From the IMG/VR virus record IMGVR_UViG_3300042484_001840, positions 81,043 through 145,042 of that record: a stretch of 64,000 bases of DNA; one strand, 5' to 3'. Origin of the DNA: a virus. This document shows, piece by piece, positions 33,464 through 41,736 of this stretch. The notes under the pieces were generated by a model that was not told where the DNA came from, made no database searches, and saw only the letters and a list, made by a program, of their open reading frames with translations. Numbering within the stretch: the first letter of the stretch is position 1; the number at the start of each line of letters is the position of its first letter. The position numbers and the translations under genes were made by a program.

Positions 33464-34572
33464 AGTTCCCCAAATAAAGATAACTGTTCTTGCTTTTCGG
33501 AATGAGCCTTTACTGCTTCGTTGACTCGCTTATCAATAAGCGTTAAGTATTCAGGGTTTAACTCTATGGCAACGCCTTTTCTGTCATTCAAAATTGCAAC
33601 AGCAACAGTTGTTCCAGATCCACCAAAAGGATCAATTACAGTTCCGTCTGGCGGACAACCAGCAAGAATGCAAGGTTCAATAAGGTCTGGTGGGAAAGCG
33701 GCAAAGTGTGCGCCCTTGTATGGTCGCGTTGCTACTGTCCACACTGATCTTTTATTCTTGAATTCTCCCGTAGCGCCTGACATGTTATTCATTGCTGTAC
33801 CACGGCGTGAGTCTTTTCGTGCACCCCTATTATCGCCTGCATAAACTGCTGGCTCTTTGATTGCGTCAGCATCAAAGTAGTAGTGAGGATTCTTGGATAG
33901 TAAGAAAATATACTCGTGCGCTTTTGTGCACCTATCTTTTACAGACTCAGGCATTGGGTTCGGCTTGTGCCAAATAATGTCTTGGCGTAAATACCAACCA
34001 TCAGCCTGCAATGCAAGTGCTACTCGCCAAGGAATTCCTACAAGGTCTTTTGGCTTTAGACCATCGGAAATTCTGTTAGTTATCGTTTCTCGTGGATTGC
34101 CAAATCCAGCCCTGCCTCCATTGCTGGCGCGCGAATTATTCCCTGCGTATGAATCACCAAGATTCAACCAAAGCGTTCCATCATCTTTAAGCACTCGTCG
34201 TAGTTCTCTAAATACCAAGACCATTTGCTCAACGAATTCATCGGGGGATTGCTCTAAGCCAATTTGTTGATCAATTCTAGTTGCTCCGCACAAATGGCAG
34301 TTGTCTGATGCTCCGCCCCTATTCGCCACCTCTGGTCGTAGTACTTGAGTCCCACGCTTTGGGTCGTTCCATTTGGTTGGCATGGAAATTGTATGTTCAC
34401 AGTCGGGTTCGCCACCTTCCCACTCTGCTGTGCCATAGTCGCGAAGCCCCCAATAGGGTGGAGAAGTTACACAGCAATTAATGCTTTTTTCTGGCAACAG
34501 CGACAATACTTCTCGGCAGTCGCCATTATAAATGCGATATTTCTCGCCCTCTAATGCGGGTAAAATGTCCAA
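33460..34572 (-). CDS. DNA methyltransferase (beta class, N4-cytosine or N6-adenine), 370 aa
   Basis: The probable start is TTG at 34572 after GGAGACCAAA; a TTG at 34584 lacks a ribosome binding site. The catalytic motif TSPPYWGLRDYG precedes the S-adenosylmethionine motif DPFGGSGTT, the beta-class order. Between them lie a CEH...CHLCG zinc-like insertion and IIWHKPNPMPESV. The protein should methylate phage DNA at a short site, probably to escape host restriction. No partner nuclease is next to it. Base specificity cannot be told. Confidence 0.9.
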   Translation of the reverse strand: MDILPALEGEKYRIYNGDCREVLSLLPEKSINCCVTSPPYWGLRDYGTAEWEGGEPDCEHTISMPTKWNDPKRGTQVLRPEVANRGGASDNCHLCGATRIDQQIGLEQSPDEFVEQMVLVFRELRRVLKDDGTLWLNLGDSYAGNNSRASNGGRAGFGNPRETITNRISDGLKPKDLVGIPWRVALALQADGWYLRQDIIWHKPNPMPESVKDRCTKAHEYIFLLSKNPHYYFDADAIKEPAVYAGDNRGARKDSRRGTAMNNMSGATGEFKNKRSVWTVATRPYKGAHFAAFPPDLIEPCILAGCPPDGTVIDPFGGSGTTVAVAILNDRKGVAIELNPEYLTLIDKRVNEAVKAHSEKQEQLSLFGEL

Positions 34573-34587
34573 TTTGGTCTCCAATAG

Positions 34588-34665
34588 TTAAGATAAATGT
34601 GAAAATACATACAAAAGCAAATATGCTGACGCTACCAAGGCAGTAATTTCTTGCCAGTCTCGCAT
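34588..34665 (-). CDS. 25-residue membrane peptide
   Basis: ATG at 34665 follows AAGGATTCTAAA, just after the stop of the upstream gene. The peptide (MRDWQEITALVASAYLLLYV, then FSHLS) is mostly one hydrophobic helix. It lies in the operon between the 34667 gene and the methyltransferase. Small but with a proper ribosome binding site. Confidence 0.55.
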   Translation of the reverse strand: MRDWQEITALVASAYLLLYVFSHLS

Positions 34666-34666
34666 T

Positions 34667-35044
34667 TTAGAATCCTTGTGATTTTGCTTCATCAGTTAAC
34701 GCCTTCCTATAGTCCTGCCACTCTGTAATTGGCGAGATATCAATTTCTGACATCAGACTAGGGTCAGTGAATACTAGGCGGTCATAGAGCGCCTGAGATA
34801 GGTCTGCAAGCGATTGCGCATGGTCTGTCTCTGTTGAGTACAAAGAAAATCCACTCACCGCCATTGCCATCAATACCAAGAGTGAACGGGATGCCGTAGA
34901 AATGACCTGAGCGTCTTCTTCAGACATGTTTTCATACTTGCCAATTTTGCCCAGTAGTGTAGATGTTGCTAGAATATAGTCAACCATGTCTTCATCTGGC
35001 GGACGGAATTCAGTATTAAATAAATTCTCTGGAGTATCAGGCAT
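34667..35044 (-). CDS. hypothetical phage protein, 125 aa
   Basis: ATG at 35044 overlaps the TAA of the upstream gene by one base (TAATG). An acidic helical protein with a hydrophobic central helix (RSLLVLMAMAVSGFSLYS). The hydrophobic part may be buried or may span a membrane. No family recognised. Confidence 0.65.
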   Translation of the reverse strand: MPDTPENLFNTEFRPPDEDMVDYILATSTLLGKIGKYENMSEEDAQVISTASRSLLVLMAMAVSGFSLYSTETDHAQSLADLSQALYDRLVFTDPSLMSEIDISPITEWQDYRKALTDEAKSQGF

Positions 35045-35223
35045 TACTTGCTCCTCGTTTGTAGGGTTGAATCTCTAAATGAACCTATTGCCCTCTGAAC
35101 TAACGAATTAGAAGCCAAGTCTGGGTATATTTTTACACAATTAAAGAGTGCATCAACTAGTTCTTTATTAATACTAGCAAGATGATCTTGTTCGGTTAGT
35201 TTTTTTCTTTTTGCGTAAAACAT
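35044..35223 (-). CDS. small basic helical protein, 59 aa
   Basis: The start is taken as ATG at 35223, 7 nt after a TACTGT -10 box, which would give a leaderless mRNA. A longer frame starts at 35262 within that promoter. The product has KRKKLTEQDHLASINKELVD and ends STLQTRSK. Unknown function. It is probably the first gene of the long minus-strand operon that includes the methyltransferase, WhiB and ThyX. Confidence 0.55.
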   Translation of the reverse strand: MFYAKRKKLTEQDHLASINKELVDALFNCVKIYPDLASNSLVQRAIGSFRDSTLQTRSK

Positions 35224-35229
35224 TCGGCA

Positions 35230-35258
35230 ACAGTAATCAGGGAAGATGCGCTTGTCAA
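35230..35258 (-). promoter_or_regulatory. candidate promoter for the 35-kb to 28-kb operon
   Basis: Minus strand: TTGACA (35253-35258), 17-bp spacer, TACTGT (35230-35235), ATG 7 nt later. The -10 fits TANNNT only. Confidence 0.5.
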
Positions 35259-35306
35259 GCATTTGAATGACTGTAAAAATAAAATTGAAAAATATTCTTA
35301 CAGAAG

Positions 35307-35335
35307 TTGCATAATTATTTGACTGTAGGTACTAT
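35307..35335 (+). promoter_or_regulatory. promoter TTGCAT/TACTAT
   Basis: Plus strand: TTGCAT (35307-35312), 17-bp spacer, TACTAT (35330-35335), in front of the 35386 gene. Confidence 0.6.
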
Positions 35336-35385
35336 GTACTCGTGGTTAGAACCACAACAACTACAAACATTTAGGAGAAACTATT

Positions 35386-35637
35386 ATGGCAACAGAGTTT
35401 GAAAAACTTGCGAGCAGTCCAACTGGGATGCGCCGTGGACGCATTAGTCGTCTTACGGCGGAACAGAAGGCTGAAAAACTTGTTGAGACAAAGGCAAAGA
35501 ATCGTCTTCGCAACGAAGCGCGTCGCCGTGCTCACATCGTCTTACAGTATCGCTACCAGAGCGAATTTGAACAATTGATTGAATCAGAAATGAAGAATTT
35601 GATTGCTAACGATCCTCGTTACGCAACAATTTCCTGA
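35386..35637 (+). CDS. basic helical phage protein, 83 aa
   Basis: ATG at 35386 follows TTAGGAGAAACTATT. The N-terminal half is very basic (RRGRISRLTAEQKAEKLVET, then RLRNEARRRAH), the C-terminal half helical and acidic. It could bind DNA or RNA. It is a single-gene unit with promoter and a textbook terminator, so expression may be high. Confidence 0.7.
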   Translation: MATEFEKLASSPTGMRRGRISRLTAEQKAEKLVETKAKNRLRNEARRRAHIVLQYRYQSEFEQLIESEMKNLIANDPRYATIS

Positions 35638-35659
35638 AAATAAAAAATATGTGGCGGGA

Positions 35660-35683
35660 GGCACCCTTCGGGGTGTCTTTTTG
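35660..35683 (+). terminator. rho-independent terminator
   Basis: GGCACCC, TTCG tetraloop, GGGTGTC, then TTTTT: a canonical terminator after the 35386 gene. Confidence 0.9.
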
Positions 35684-35731
35684 CTTTATAAGGTCTAACG
35701 GCAAAACCCCGTTGTGATGTACCATCTTTAG

Positions 35732-36037
35732 ATGAGTTATGAAGCCGACAAAAACACAGAATATGTTCTCGGCAACATAAAAGTCCTCAGGCAAAGTCAT
35801 GAACCGTGCATTGTTTGTGGACACCCAACAGGAGACTGCTCAACTAGCACATCTCAGCCTCATCATATTTGGGGGATGACGGAAGTGCCGTCGCTACAAG
35901 ATACAAACATGATGCTTGTAGAGCATGATGTTATTGAATGGAGACAAATAACGCCATTCACAAAAGCGAAAGTGATTATTGTTCGTGCTGGACAACAGAT
36001 ACCAGTCTCACGAGCAATAGAACTCGGAATCATCTAG
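35732..36037 (+). CDS. phage protein with CxxC...H zinc motif, 101 aa
   Basis: ATG at 35732 has no clear ribosome binding site. Residues 26-46 include CIVCGHPTGDC and PHHIWG, a likely zinc-binding set. A beta-rich C-terminal part (FTKAKVIIVRAGQQIPVSRA) ends the protein. The CxxCGHPTGDC pattern occurs in phage proteins of unknown role. It precedes the reductase gene. Confidence 0.65.
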   Translation: MSYEADKNTEYVLGNIKVLRQSHEPCIVCGHPTGDCSTSTSQPHHIWGMTEVPSLQDTNMMLVEHDVIEWRQITPFTKAKVIIVRAGQQIPVSRAIELGII

Positions 36038-36120
36038 TCTGTCCGTTAAACCAACGAGCAGACGAAAGATTTTTTGACTCTGCTTTATAACATCAACCAA
36101 AAACATAGAAAGAAAAAAAA

Positions 36121-38049
36121 GTGGCTCACATTAGCGACCAATTTGTATCAAAGTACGCAGCACAGCAAGCACCTTGGGGATTCGGTGGACTTGGAGAAAT
36201 TGTTTATCTCCGAACCTACAGTCGTCGTATTGAAGAAATTGATCGTAATGAAATGTGGCATGAAACAATTCAGCGCGTCATCAATGGTGCCATTGAAATT
36301 GGAGTTCCATATACGCAAGAAGAAGCAGAAGTTTTATTTGACCACATGTTCAATCTTCGTTGCTCATTTTCTGGTCGCGCATTGTGGCAACTAGGAACGC
36401 CATTAGTCAAGCAATTCAACGCCGCTTCGCTTAACAATTGTTACTTTGTAAACATTGAATCTGTTAACGATTTTGAATTTCTTTTTGATCACTTGATGCT
36501 TGGCGGTGGAGTTGGTTTCTCTGTTGAACGAGCAAAAATTCACGAATTGCCAAAAGTTAAAAGCAATGTGAAGATTTCGCATGAGCGAACAAACGATGCC
36601 GACATCATTGTTCCAGACTCGCGTCAAGGATGGAGCAGACTTCTTCATTCCGTATTGAAGTCATACTTTGAAACAGGAAAATCTTTTACTTATTCAACAA
36701 TTCTTGTTCGTGAATTTGGCGCTCCACTAAAGAAGTTTGGTGGCACAGCATCAGGACCGGGCGCTCTTATTGATGGCGTTACCGACATCTGTAAGGTCAT
36801 GGAAAATCGCGCTGGCAAGAAGTTGCGTTCAGTTGATGTGTTGGATATTTGTAACATCATTGGTCGTATTGTTGTTTCAGGTTCATCGCGCCGTTCAGCG
36901 CAAATTGCAATCGGAGACCCCGACGATGTTTTGTTCCTTCGTGCAAAGAACTGGTCATCAGGAACTGTTCCAGCATGGCGAGCAAATAGCAACAACAGTA
37001 TTTATGCCGATGCGTGGGACGAAATTCTTCCCGAAGTATGGAAAGGCTATGACGGTTCTGGTGAGCCGTATGGTCTCGTAAATCGCAAGTTGGCTCGTAC
37101 CGTTGGTCGTTTGGGCGAGAAGCACGCAGACCCATCAATTGAGGGATACAACCCTTGTGCAGAAATCGCACTTGGCGATGGTGAGTCGTGCAACCTTGCA
37201 ACACTTTTCTTGCCCAATGTTGAATCACTTGAGCAGATGAAAGAAATCTCTCGCTTGCTTTACATGTGCCAAAAGCAAATTACTCGTCTTGAGTACCCAT
37301 ACGAAAAGACCAATAAGATTGTTGCAAAGAATGCTCGCCTAGGTCAGTCAATCACTGGAATTCTTCAGTGTGATGAAGAGCACCTTTCATGGTTGTCGCC
37401 AACATACGACTATCTGCGTTCAGTAGATAAAGAGTACTCAAAAGAGCACGGCTTCCCCGAGAGTATTCGCTTAACGACTGTTCAGCCATCAGGAACATTG
37501 GCACTCTTGCCTGGTAATACGCCTGGTATTCACCCCGCTTATGCCCGTTACTACATTCGCCGTGTTCGTTTCGGTGCATCAGATCCACTAGTTGATGCCT
37601 GTCGTCGCCGTGGATATGCCGTGAAGTGGGATGTCGGTCTTGATGGACGCGAAGACCACACTCGTTATGTGGTTGAGTTCCCAGCAGAGTCGCCAGAGAA
37701 CGCTGTCCTCGCTAAGGACATGACTGCCGTTGAGCAGTTGGAATGGGTAAAGAAGATGCAGACCGAATGGGCGGACAACGCCGTATCAGTAACGGTCTAT
37801 TACCGCAAGGAAGAACTTCCGTCCATTAAAGAATGGCTTGCATCTAACTACACGAATTCAGTGAAGTCAGTTTCATTCCTTCTCCACAGTGACCACAACT
37901 TCCCACTTCCCCCTTATGAGGAAATCACCAAGGATGTTTACGACAAGATGCTTTCAAAGGTTGATTATTCATTACCCTTGGTTTTGATCGCTTCGGGAAC
38001 CGAGTTGGACGATACTGACTGCGCTACTGGCGCTTGTCCAATCCGCTGA
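36121..38049 (+). CDS. nrdJ: class II (adenosylcobalamin-dependent) ribonucleoside-triphosphate reductase, 642 aa
   Basis: The start is GTG at 36121 after an A-rich stretch. The sequence has NNCYFVNIESVNDF and GGGVGFSVERAKIHEL, the finger-loop region NPCAEIALGDGESCNLATLF and QPSGTLALLPGNTPGIHPAY, and ends DDTDCATGACPIR, the C-terminal redox cysteines. This is the monomeric class II type. It reduces NTPs to dNTPs using coenzyme B12, which the host must supply. With ThyX it builds the dNTP pool for phage DNA. Confidence 0.9.
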   Translation: MAHISDQFVSKYAAQQAPWGFGGLGEIVYLRTYSRRIEEIDRNEMWHETIQRVINGAIEIGVPYTQEEAEVLFDHMFNLRCSFSGRALWQLGTPLVKQFNAASLNNCYFVNIESVNDFEFLFDHLMLGGGVGFSVERAKIHELPKVKSNVKISHERTNDADIIVPDSRQGWSRLLHSVLKSYFETGKSFTYSTILVREFGAPLKKFGGTASGPGALIDGVTDICKVMENRAGKKLRSVDVLDICNIIGRIVVSGSSRRSAQIAIGDPDDVLFLRAKNWSSGTVPAWRANSNNSIYADAWDEILPEVWKGYDGSGEPYGLVNRKLARTVGRLGEKHADPSIEGYNPCAEIALGDGESCNLATLFLPNVESLEQMKEISRLLYMCQKQITRLEYPYEKTNKIVAKNARLGQSITGILQCDEEHLSWLSPTYDYLRSVDKEYSKEHGFPESIRLTTVQPSGTLALLPGNTPGIHPAYARYYIRRVRFGASDPLVDACRRRGYAVKWDVGLDGREDHTRYVVEFPAESPENAVLAKDMTAVEQLEWVKKMQTEWADNAVSVTVYYRKEELPSIKEWLASNYTNSVKSVSFLLHSDHNFPLPPYEEITKDVYDKMLSKVDYSLPLVLIASGTELDDTDCATGACPIR

Positions 38050-38758
38050 TAACAGTTTCAATAAATGTGTTGACCACTTGCTCAATTGCTTGTTCTAGCG
38101 GTTGAAGCAAGTGGGATACACCTTTTATTTGCGTAACTGGCTTTCCCCAGACATGATTGTCTGCCGTAATAAGAGAAACTTCTAGTTCTTTGGGGAATTC
38201 TTCGGTATCTAAAACAAATGCCGTTGAGTTTGAGTAGCAGATACCAAAAAGGACAGTTCTTTGCGACATTAGTTTCTTAAATTTGTCATCTCTAATATCG
38301 CATTTGTTGTGCGTTTTCCAGTGCGTTTTCAGATCAGTAACTAATTCAAGATTTCTTATAAATTTATTAAATCCAAATGTAAAGTCTGCACTTGAACTAA
38401 CACTTGCACCTTTTAGAAAAACACGATTTTTATCTGCTCCATGCGTTCTTAGTGGAAGCCCTGCGTCCTTGAATTGTATGGCTATTGCATCCTCGCAGAG
38501 CCAACCAAGAGCAATGTCCGTTGCGTACTCCACTGGCGTACGAGTATCCCTATTATGAGAAAGACTTTGCGATCCAAGTATTGAATCTATATAAGCCTGT
38601 GTTTTTTCGCTAACTTGGCTATTGACAAGTTCATAAAATACTTCAGACTTGATAATGTCGCTATTTGGAAATGTTTCATTTTCGTATTCAGATAATAATG
38701 AAGACATATCTATTTGAGAACGCTCAAGAAATTGTGTAAAAATTTTAGTACTGTTCAT
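38024..38758 (-). CDS. probable PD-(D/E)XK nuclease, 244 aa
   Basis: ATG at 38758. The segment SADFTFGFNKFIRNLELVTD continues as LKTHW and fits the core of PD-(D/E)XK nucleases: an Asp before a strand, then E/D-x-K at the end of the next strand (DLK). An upstream helix with EYATDIALGWLCEDAIAIQF is usual. No full family name can be given. Its 3' end overlaps the reductase by 26 bp in convergent fashion. It may degrade host DNA or process phage ends. Confidence 0.5.
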   Translation of the reverse strand: MNSTKIFTQFLERSQIDMSSLLSEYENETFPNSDIIKSEVFYELVNSQVSEKTQAYIDSILGSQSLSHNRDTRTPVEYATDIALGWLCEDAIAIQFKDAGLPLRTHGADKNRVFLKGASVSSSADFTFGFNKFIRNLELVTDLKTHWKTHNKCDIRDDKFKKLMSQRTVLFGICYSNSTAFVLDTEEFPKELEVSLITADNHVWGKPVTQIKGVSHLLQPLEQAIEQVVNTFIETVISGLDKRQ

Positions 38759-38777
38759 TTTCTACTCTCGTTCGCCC

Positions 38778-39464
38778 TTAAATCCAGTCATCCTTAAGAT
38801 ACCCAATAGCAATAGGAGTATCCTCGGTCATATCAAGGATTGTTCGCCCAACGGTCAAGGTTAGCACATGTCTTAGTTGCCCAATCCAGTGTTCGGCAAA
38901 ATATCTATTTATATATCCAAGTGGAGAGTTTAGTCGGACCGCATCACATCGTGCCCACCAATATGTTCCACCATAAAACATATTTTCATCTGGCGTTCCT
39001 CTGGCTACCTCTAGCCAATGACATCCTGCAAGGTACATACCATTAACTAGTGCCTGCCTCGGTATTTCCCAATTTACAAAGTTGTGGTATTCCATACTTC
39101 GTCGCCACGATGTATTAATTTCTGACGGATGAGCGGAACCTTTTGAATGGGAGTAAATTACTATCCCATCGTTTTCTTTACTAAATTTATGTAAATGCTC
39201 TAGCGTCACTTGTTCCCAGCCAGATTCTTGCTCCGCTATGACGGTATAGGTTAAATTTTGGTCATTTAAAAATTGTTTTACTGCTTGAGTATTTTCTACT
39301 GAACCAACAAGCCCAATATTTATTGATGACAATTGTTGGTCAAATGAATTCCTTCTTAGTGCTGTGATATGCTCGGATACAGGTTCATGCCAACTCCCAT
39401 CGGCATAAATATGGTAAAAATGATGTAACTCCAACTTGTGAGGTCCTTTTGTCAATTGAAACAT
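38778..39464 (-). CDS. glycosyltransferase-like phage protein with YSHSKGS motif, 228 aa
   Basis: The probable start is ATG at 39464; no strong ribosome binding site is seen. The sequence has HHFYHIYADGSWHEPVSEHI, then GIVIYSHSKGSAHPSEINTS and TYWWARCDAVRLN. The HSKG/HTKG motif followed by a Trp-rich loop is found in rhamnan-type and other GT-A proteins that modify surface glycans. It overlaps the divergent 39449 gene at the 5' ends. The two probably belong to one glycan pathway. Confidence 0.6.
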   Translation of the reverse strand: MFQLTKGPHKLELHHFYHIYADGSWHEPVSEHITALRRNSFDQQLSSINIGLVGSVENTQAVKQFLNDQNLTYTVIAEQESGWEQVTLEHLHKFSKENDGIVIYSHSKGSAHPSEINTSWRRSMEYHNFVNWEIPRQALVNGMYLAGCHWLEVARGTPDENMFYGGTYWWARCDAVRLNSPLGYINRYFAEHWIGQLRHVLTLTVGRTILDMTEDTPIAIGYLKDDWI

Positions 39465-40183
39465 ACATAACAGTTCACGATTCAACAATAGTTGCTGAAT
39501 GCGAGAATTCGGGGAGGTTCAATTCGGTTAGCCATACATATTTATTTGTTGGACCGAGGACTGTTGATGTTGCGGATGATATTAAAATAATTGTTTGTAA
39601 AGACATACAGCCAAACTATGAACACCTACCGCATTTTTATGATTTCACTGGATGGTTTGTCCTTGGAAAATACGAATTATTTTCAACAGACAACGCCATA
39701 TTTTTACAGTATGACCACCTCATTAACTCCGAAAACTTAGAGTCTCAGACTGAATCAGCATTGGCTGATAATCACATGATTGGGTATGCGCCAGCAGGAC
39801 CAGAGTTATGGACATTGCAATTGCCAAACTTCTACGAACGACAATTAGATGGCATTAGGGCGTGTGGCAACGACTGGGAAAAACTGCTGACTGAAGTTCC
39901 CTTTACAATTTGGCCAACGACTCAAGGTACGGCTTGGCGAACAAATGAATTTTGCCAGTTTATGAAGTGGTTTGAACCAGCCTTTGAATCCTTTAAAGAC
40001 CACACATTTGCTGGACATCTTGCTGAACGAATGATTCAGCCATTTTTGATGGCAAACGGCATGACTGCTGGTTATTTACCAGGCTTAATTTCTCATGAAT
40101 CACTTGACTGCCATGGAACTAAGGATTTAATTTTGGGGAATATTGATTCCTACAATAAAAAAACATCAACCTTCGGATTATAG
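39449..40183 (+). CDS. glycosyltransferase-like phage protein, 244 aa
   Basis: The start is TTG at 39449 after GAGGTCCTT. The protein has IFLQYDHLINSENLESQTES and NTLQ-type Trp-rich loops, then GTAWRTNEFCQFMKWFEPAF and FAGHLAERMIQPFLM. Acceptor or metal residues cannot be set without alignment. The overall make-up resembles the 38778 protein and enzymes that decorate surface glycans. It lies between two minus-strand genes of the same pathway and overlaps the start of one of them. Confidence 0.55.
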   Translation: MSIETYITVHDSTIVAECENSGRFNSVSHTYLFVGPRTVDVADDIKIIVCKDIQPNYEHLPHFYDFTGWFVLGKYELFSTDNAIFLQYDHLINSENLESQTESALADNHMIGYAPAGPELWTLQLPNFYERQLDGIRACGNDWEKLLTEVPFTIWPTTQGTAWRTNEFCQFMKWFEPAFESFKDHTFAGHLAERMIQPFLMANGMTAGYLPGLISHESLDCHGTKDLILGNIDSYNKKTSTFGL

Positions 40184-40789
40184 AATTTTTTTATTGACAT
40201 ACCAGTCTTCGTAGGGCTTCATGTAATACAGGGGATTCGTGTCAAGACATGGCGCATCTTCAACAACTCGCTCAAATCCATTATTTGACATAATTTGGAA
40301 TATTAAGTTTTTATTTACTGGACCATCCATGTATAGATTATGCTCAATTGTTGCTGAGTTAATTTGATATTTAGAAAAATCAAAAGACAGCAATACATCT
40401 GGTTCCATGCCCTCAATGTCCATTGACATGTAATCAATCTCATATGGGGCGTTTGCCAACTCAAGAATTGTCTCAAGTTTTGAACAAGGAACTAATGGGG
40501 CATTTTTATCTGATGTTGATGAAAATCCAGAAAAGTTTATTTCTCCTTCAAATGAAGCAGCGGCTACATTTAAATTTTTACAGTTAGGGCGATTAACAAT
40601 AAGCGACTGAAATACCTCTGGGCTTGCTTCAACGCATACCCCAGTCCATCCTTGTTCTTCCAATGCCCATGTATTGCTCGTATTGATGCCATCGTATGCG
40701 CCAATATCCACAAAAAATTTAGGAGATTGCTTGTACTGCATTATTTCTAAAACCCACTTATCCTGACCTGCTTGGGAATAGAAGTTCAT
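40178..40789 (-). CDS. FkbM-family methyltransferase, 203 aa
   Basis: ATG at 40789 overlaps the previous stop (ATGA). The FkbM pattern is clear: FYSQAGQDKWVLEIM, FFVDIGAYDGINTSNT, then GWTGVCVEASPEVFQSL and YMSMDIEGMEPDVLLSF. The enzymes move a methyl group from S-adenosylmethionine to sugars or polyketides. It probably O-methylates a glycan, with the coupled glycosyltransferase and C-methyltransferase. Confidence 0.9.
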   Translation of the reverse strand: MNFYSQAGQDKWVLEIMQYKQSPKFFVDIGAYDGINTSNTWALEEQGWTGVCVEASPEVFQSLIVNRPNCKNLNVAAASFEGEINFSGFSSTSDKNAPLVPCSKLETILELANAPYEIDYMSMDIEGMEPDVLLSFDFSKYQINSATIEHNLYMDGPVNKNLIFQIMSNNGFERVVEDAPCLDTNPLYYMKPYEDWYVNKKIL

Positions 40790-41736
40790 AAAATCTCCTT
40801 AATCATTTTTTCAATATCATTAATAAATAAGTTTGCATATTTATTCTTCAAGTCAATAGCATTATTGCTAAATGTATCGTAACTATTAACAATATCTGCA
40901 AAGTTTACATTTGGATATCTTGGGACACTTTCATCAATGTGCCTAAAAAGTGCACAGTCGCTCAATAACATTGGTTTTCCAGATGCAATCAAATAGTCAG
41001 CAGAAGAAGATATCCCAGCATTGCTTGGTGGGAGTTCATAAAATAGTGCATTGATATCATTTGAGGCAAGCATTTCAACAATTTCTTCTTCACTTACATA
41101 ATCACTAGTGTGGTTAAAGCGAATATTGGGTTTTGTAATTTCCCTAAGGATTGATTGAATAATCTCATCTGTATAATCCCCAGTAAAAGTACCAACTGTC
41201 ATGTGTAGGTTAAAAACGGCATTATCAAAATGTTTGTTTATTTCTCGCATAATGATATGAAAATTCTTATGGGGTAAACCAAAGCCAAAACTGCCTATTC
41301 GTATTTCGCCATCACTTAGTTGGGTGTCTACGCTTTTACCCGCGTGAATTGTTCTACCAACTGGGAATATACGATTATCCGATGTTTTTAGTGTTGGATC
41401 ATTGCATATCATGTAGTCAAACAAGCCAGAATAACCATTCATTATTGCGGTGATGCTTGTTGGATCAAATAGGTGCTGTACTACGACTCTCTTGGCGGGG
41501 AAACCAGATATTGAGTCTTTTGATACCCATGGCATAACAAGTTGCATATAATTAAAGAAAACAATAGACGGCTGATGTATTGCGTAGATAGAGGCGTACT
41601 CGTCTGCTGAATTACACTCAGCGTAAACAGCATCCAAGAGTGAACTCTTCGCTAACTGATTAAACTGCCGTTTTCCAAAGTCATAAACACCACAGCGAGA
41701 ACCGAGACCGTGGTTTATATAAAGGACTTTTATCAT
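40786..41736 (-). CDS. glycosyltransferase (GT-B fold), 316 aa
   Basis: ATG at 41736 overlaps the previous stop. The N-terminus reads VLYINHGLGSRCGVYDFGK, typical of GT4 enzymes. The C-terminal donor-side region includes ALFYELPPSNAGISSSADYL and ASGKPMLLSDCALFRH. It is expected to add a sugar from a nucleotide donor to a growing glycan. Middle gene of the three-gene methyltransferase/glycosyltransferase set. Confidence 0.8.
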   Translation of the reverse strand: MIKVLYINHGLGSRCGVYDFGKRQFNQLAKSSLLDAVYAECNSADEYASIYAIHQPSIVFFNYMQLVMPWVSKDSISGFPAKRVVVQHLFDPTSITAIMNGYSGLFDYMICNDPTLKTSDNRIFPVGRTIHAGKSVDTQLSDGEIRIGSFGFGLPHKNFHIIMREINKHFDNAVFNLHMTVGTFTGDYTDEIIQSILREITKPNIRFNHTSDYVSEEEIVEMLASNDINALFYELPPSNAGISSSADYLIASGKPMLLSDCALFRHIDESVPRYPNVNFADIVNSYDTFSNNAIDLKNKYANLFINDIEKMIKEIL

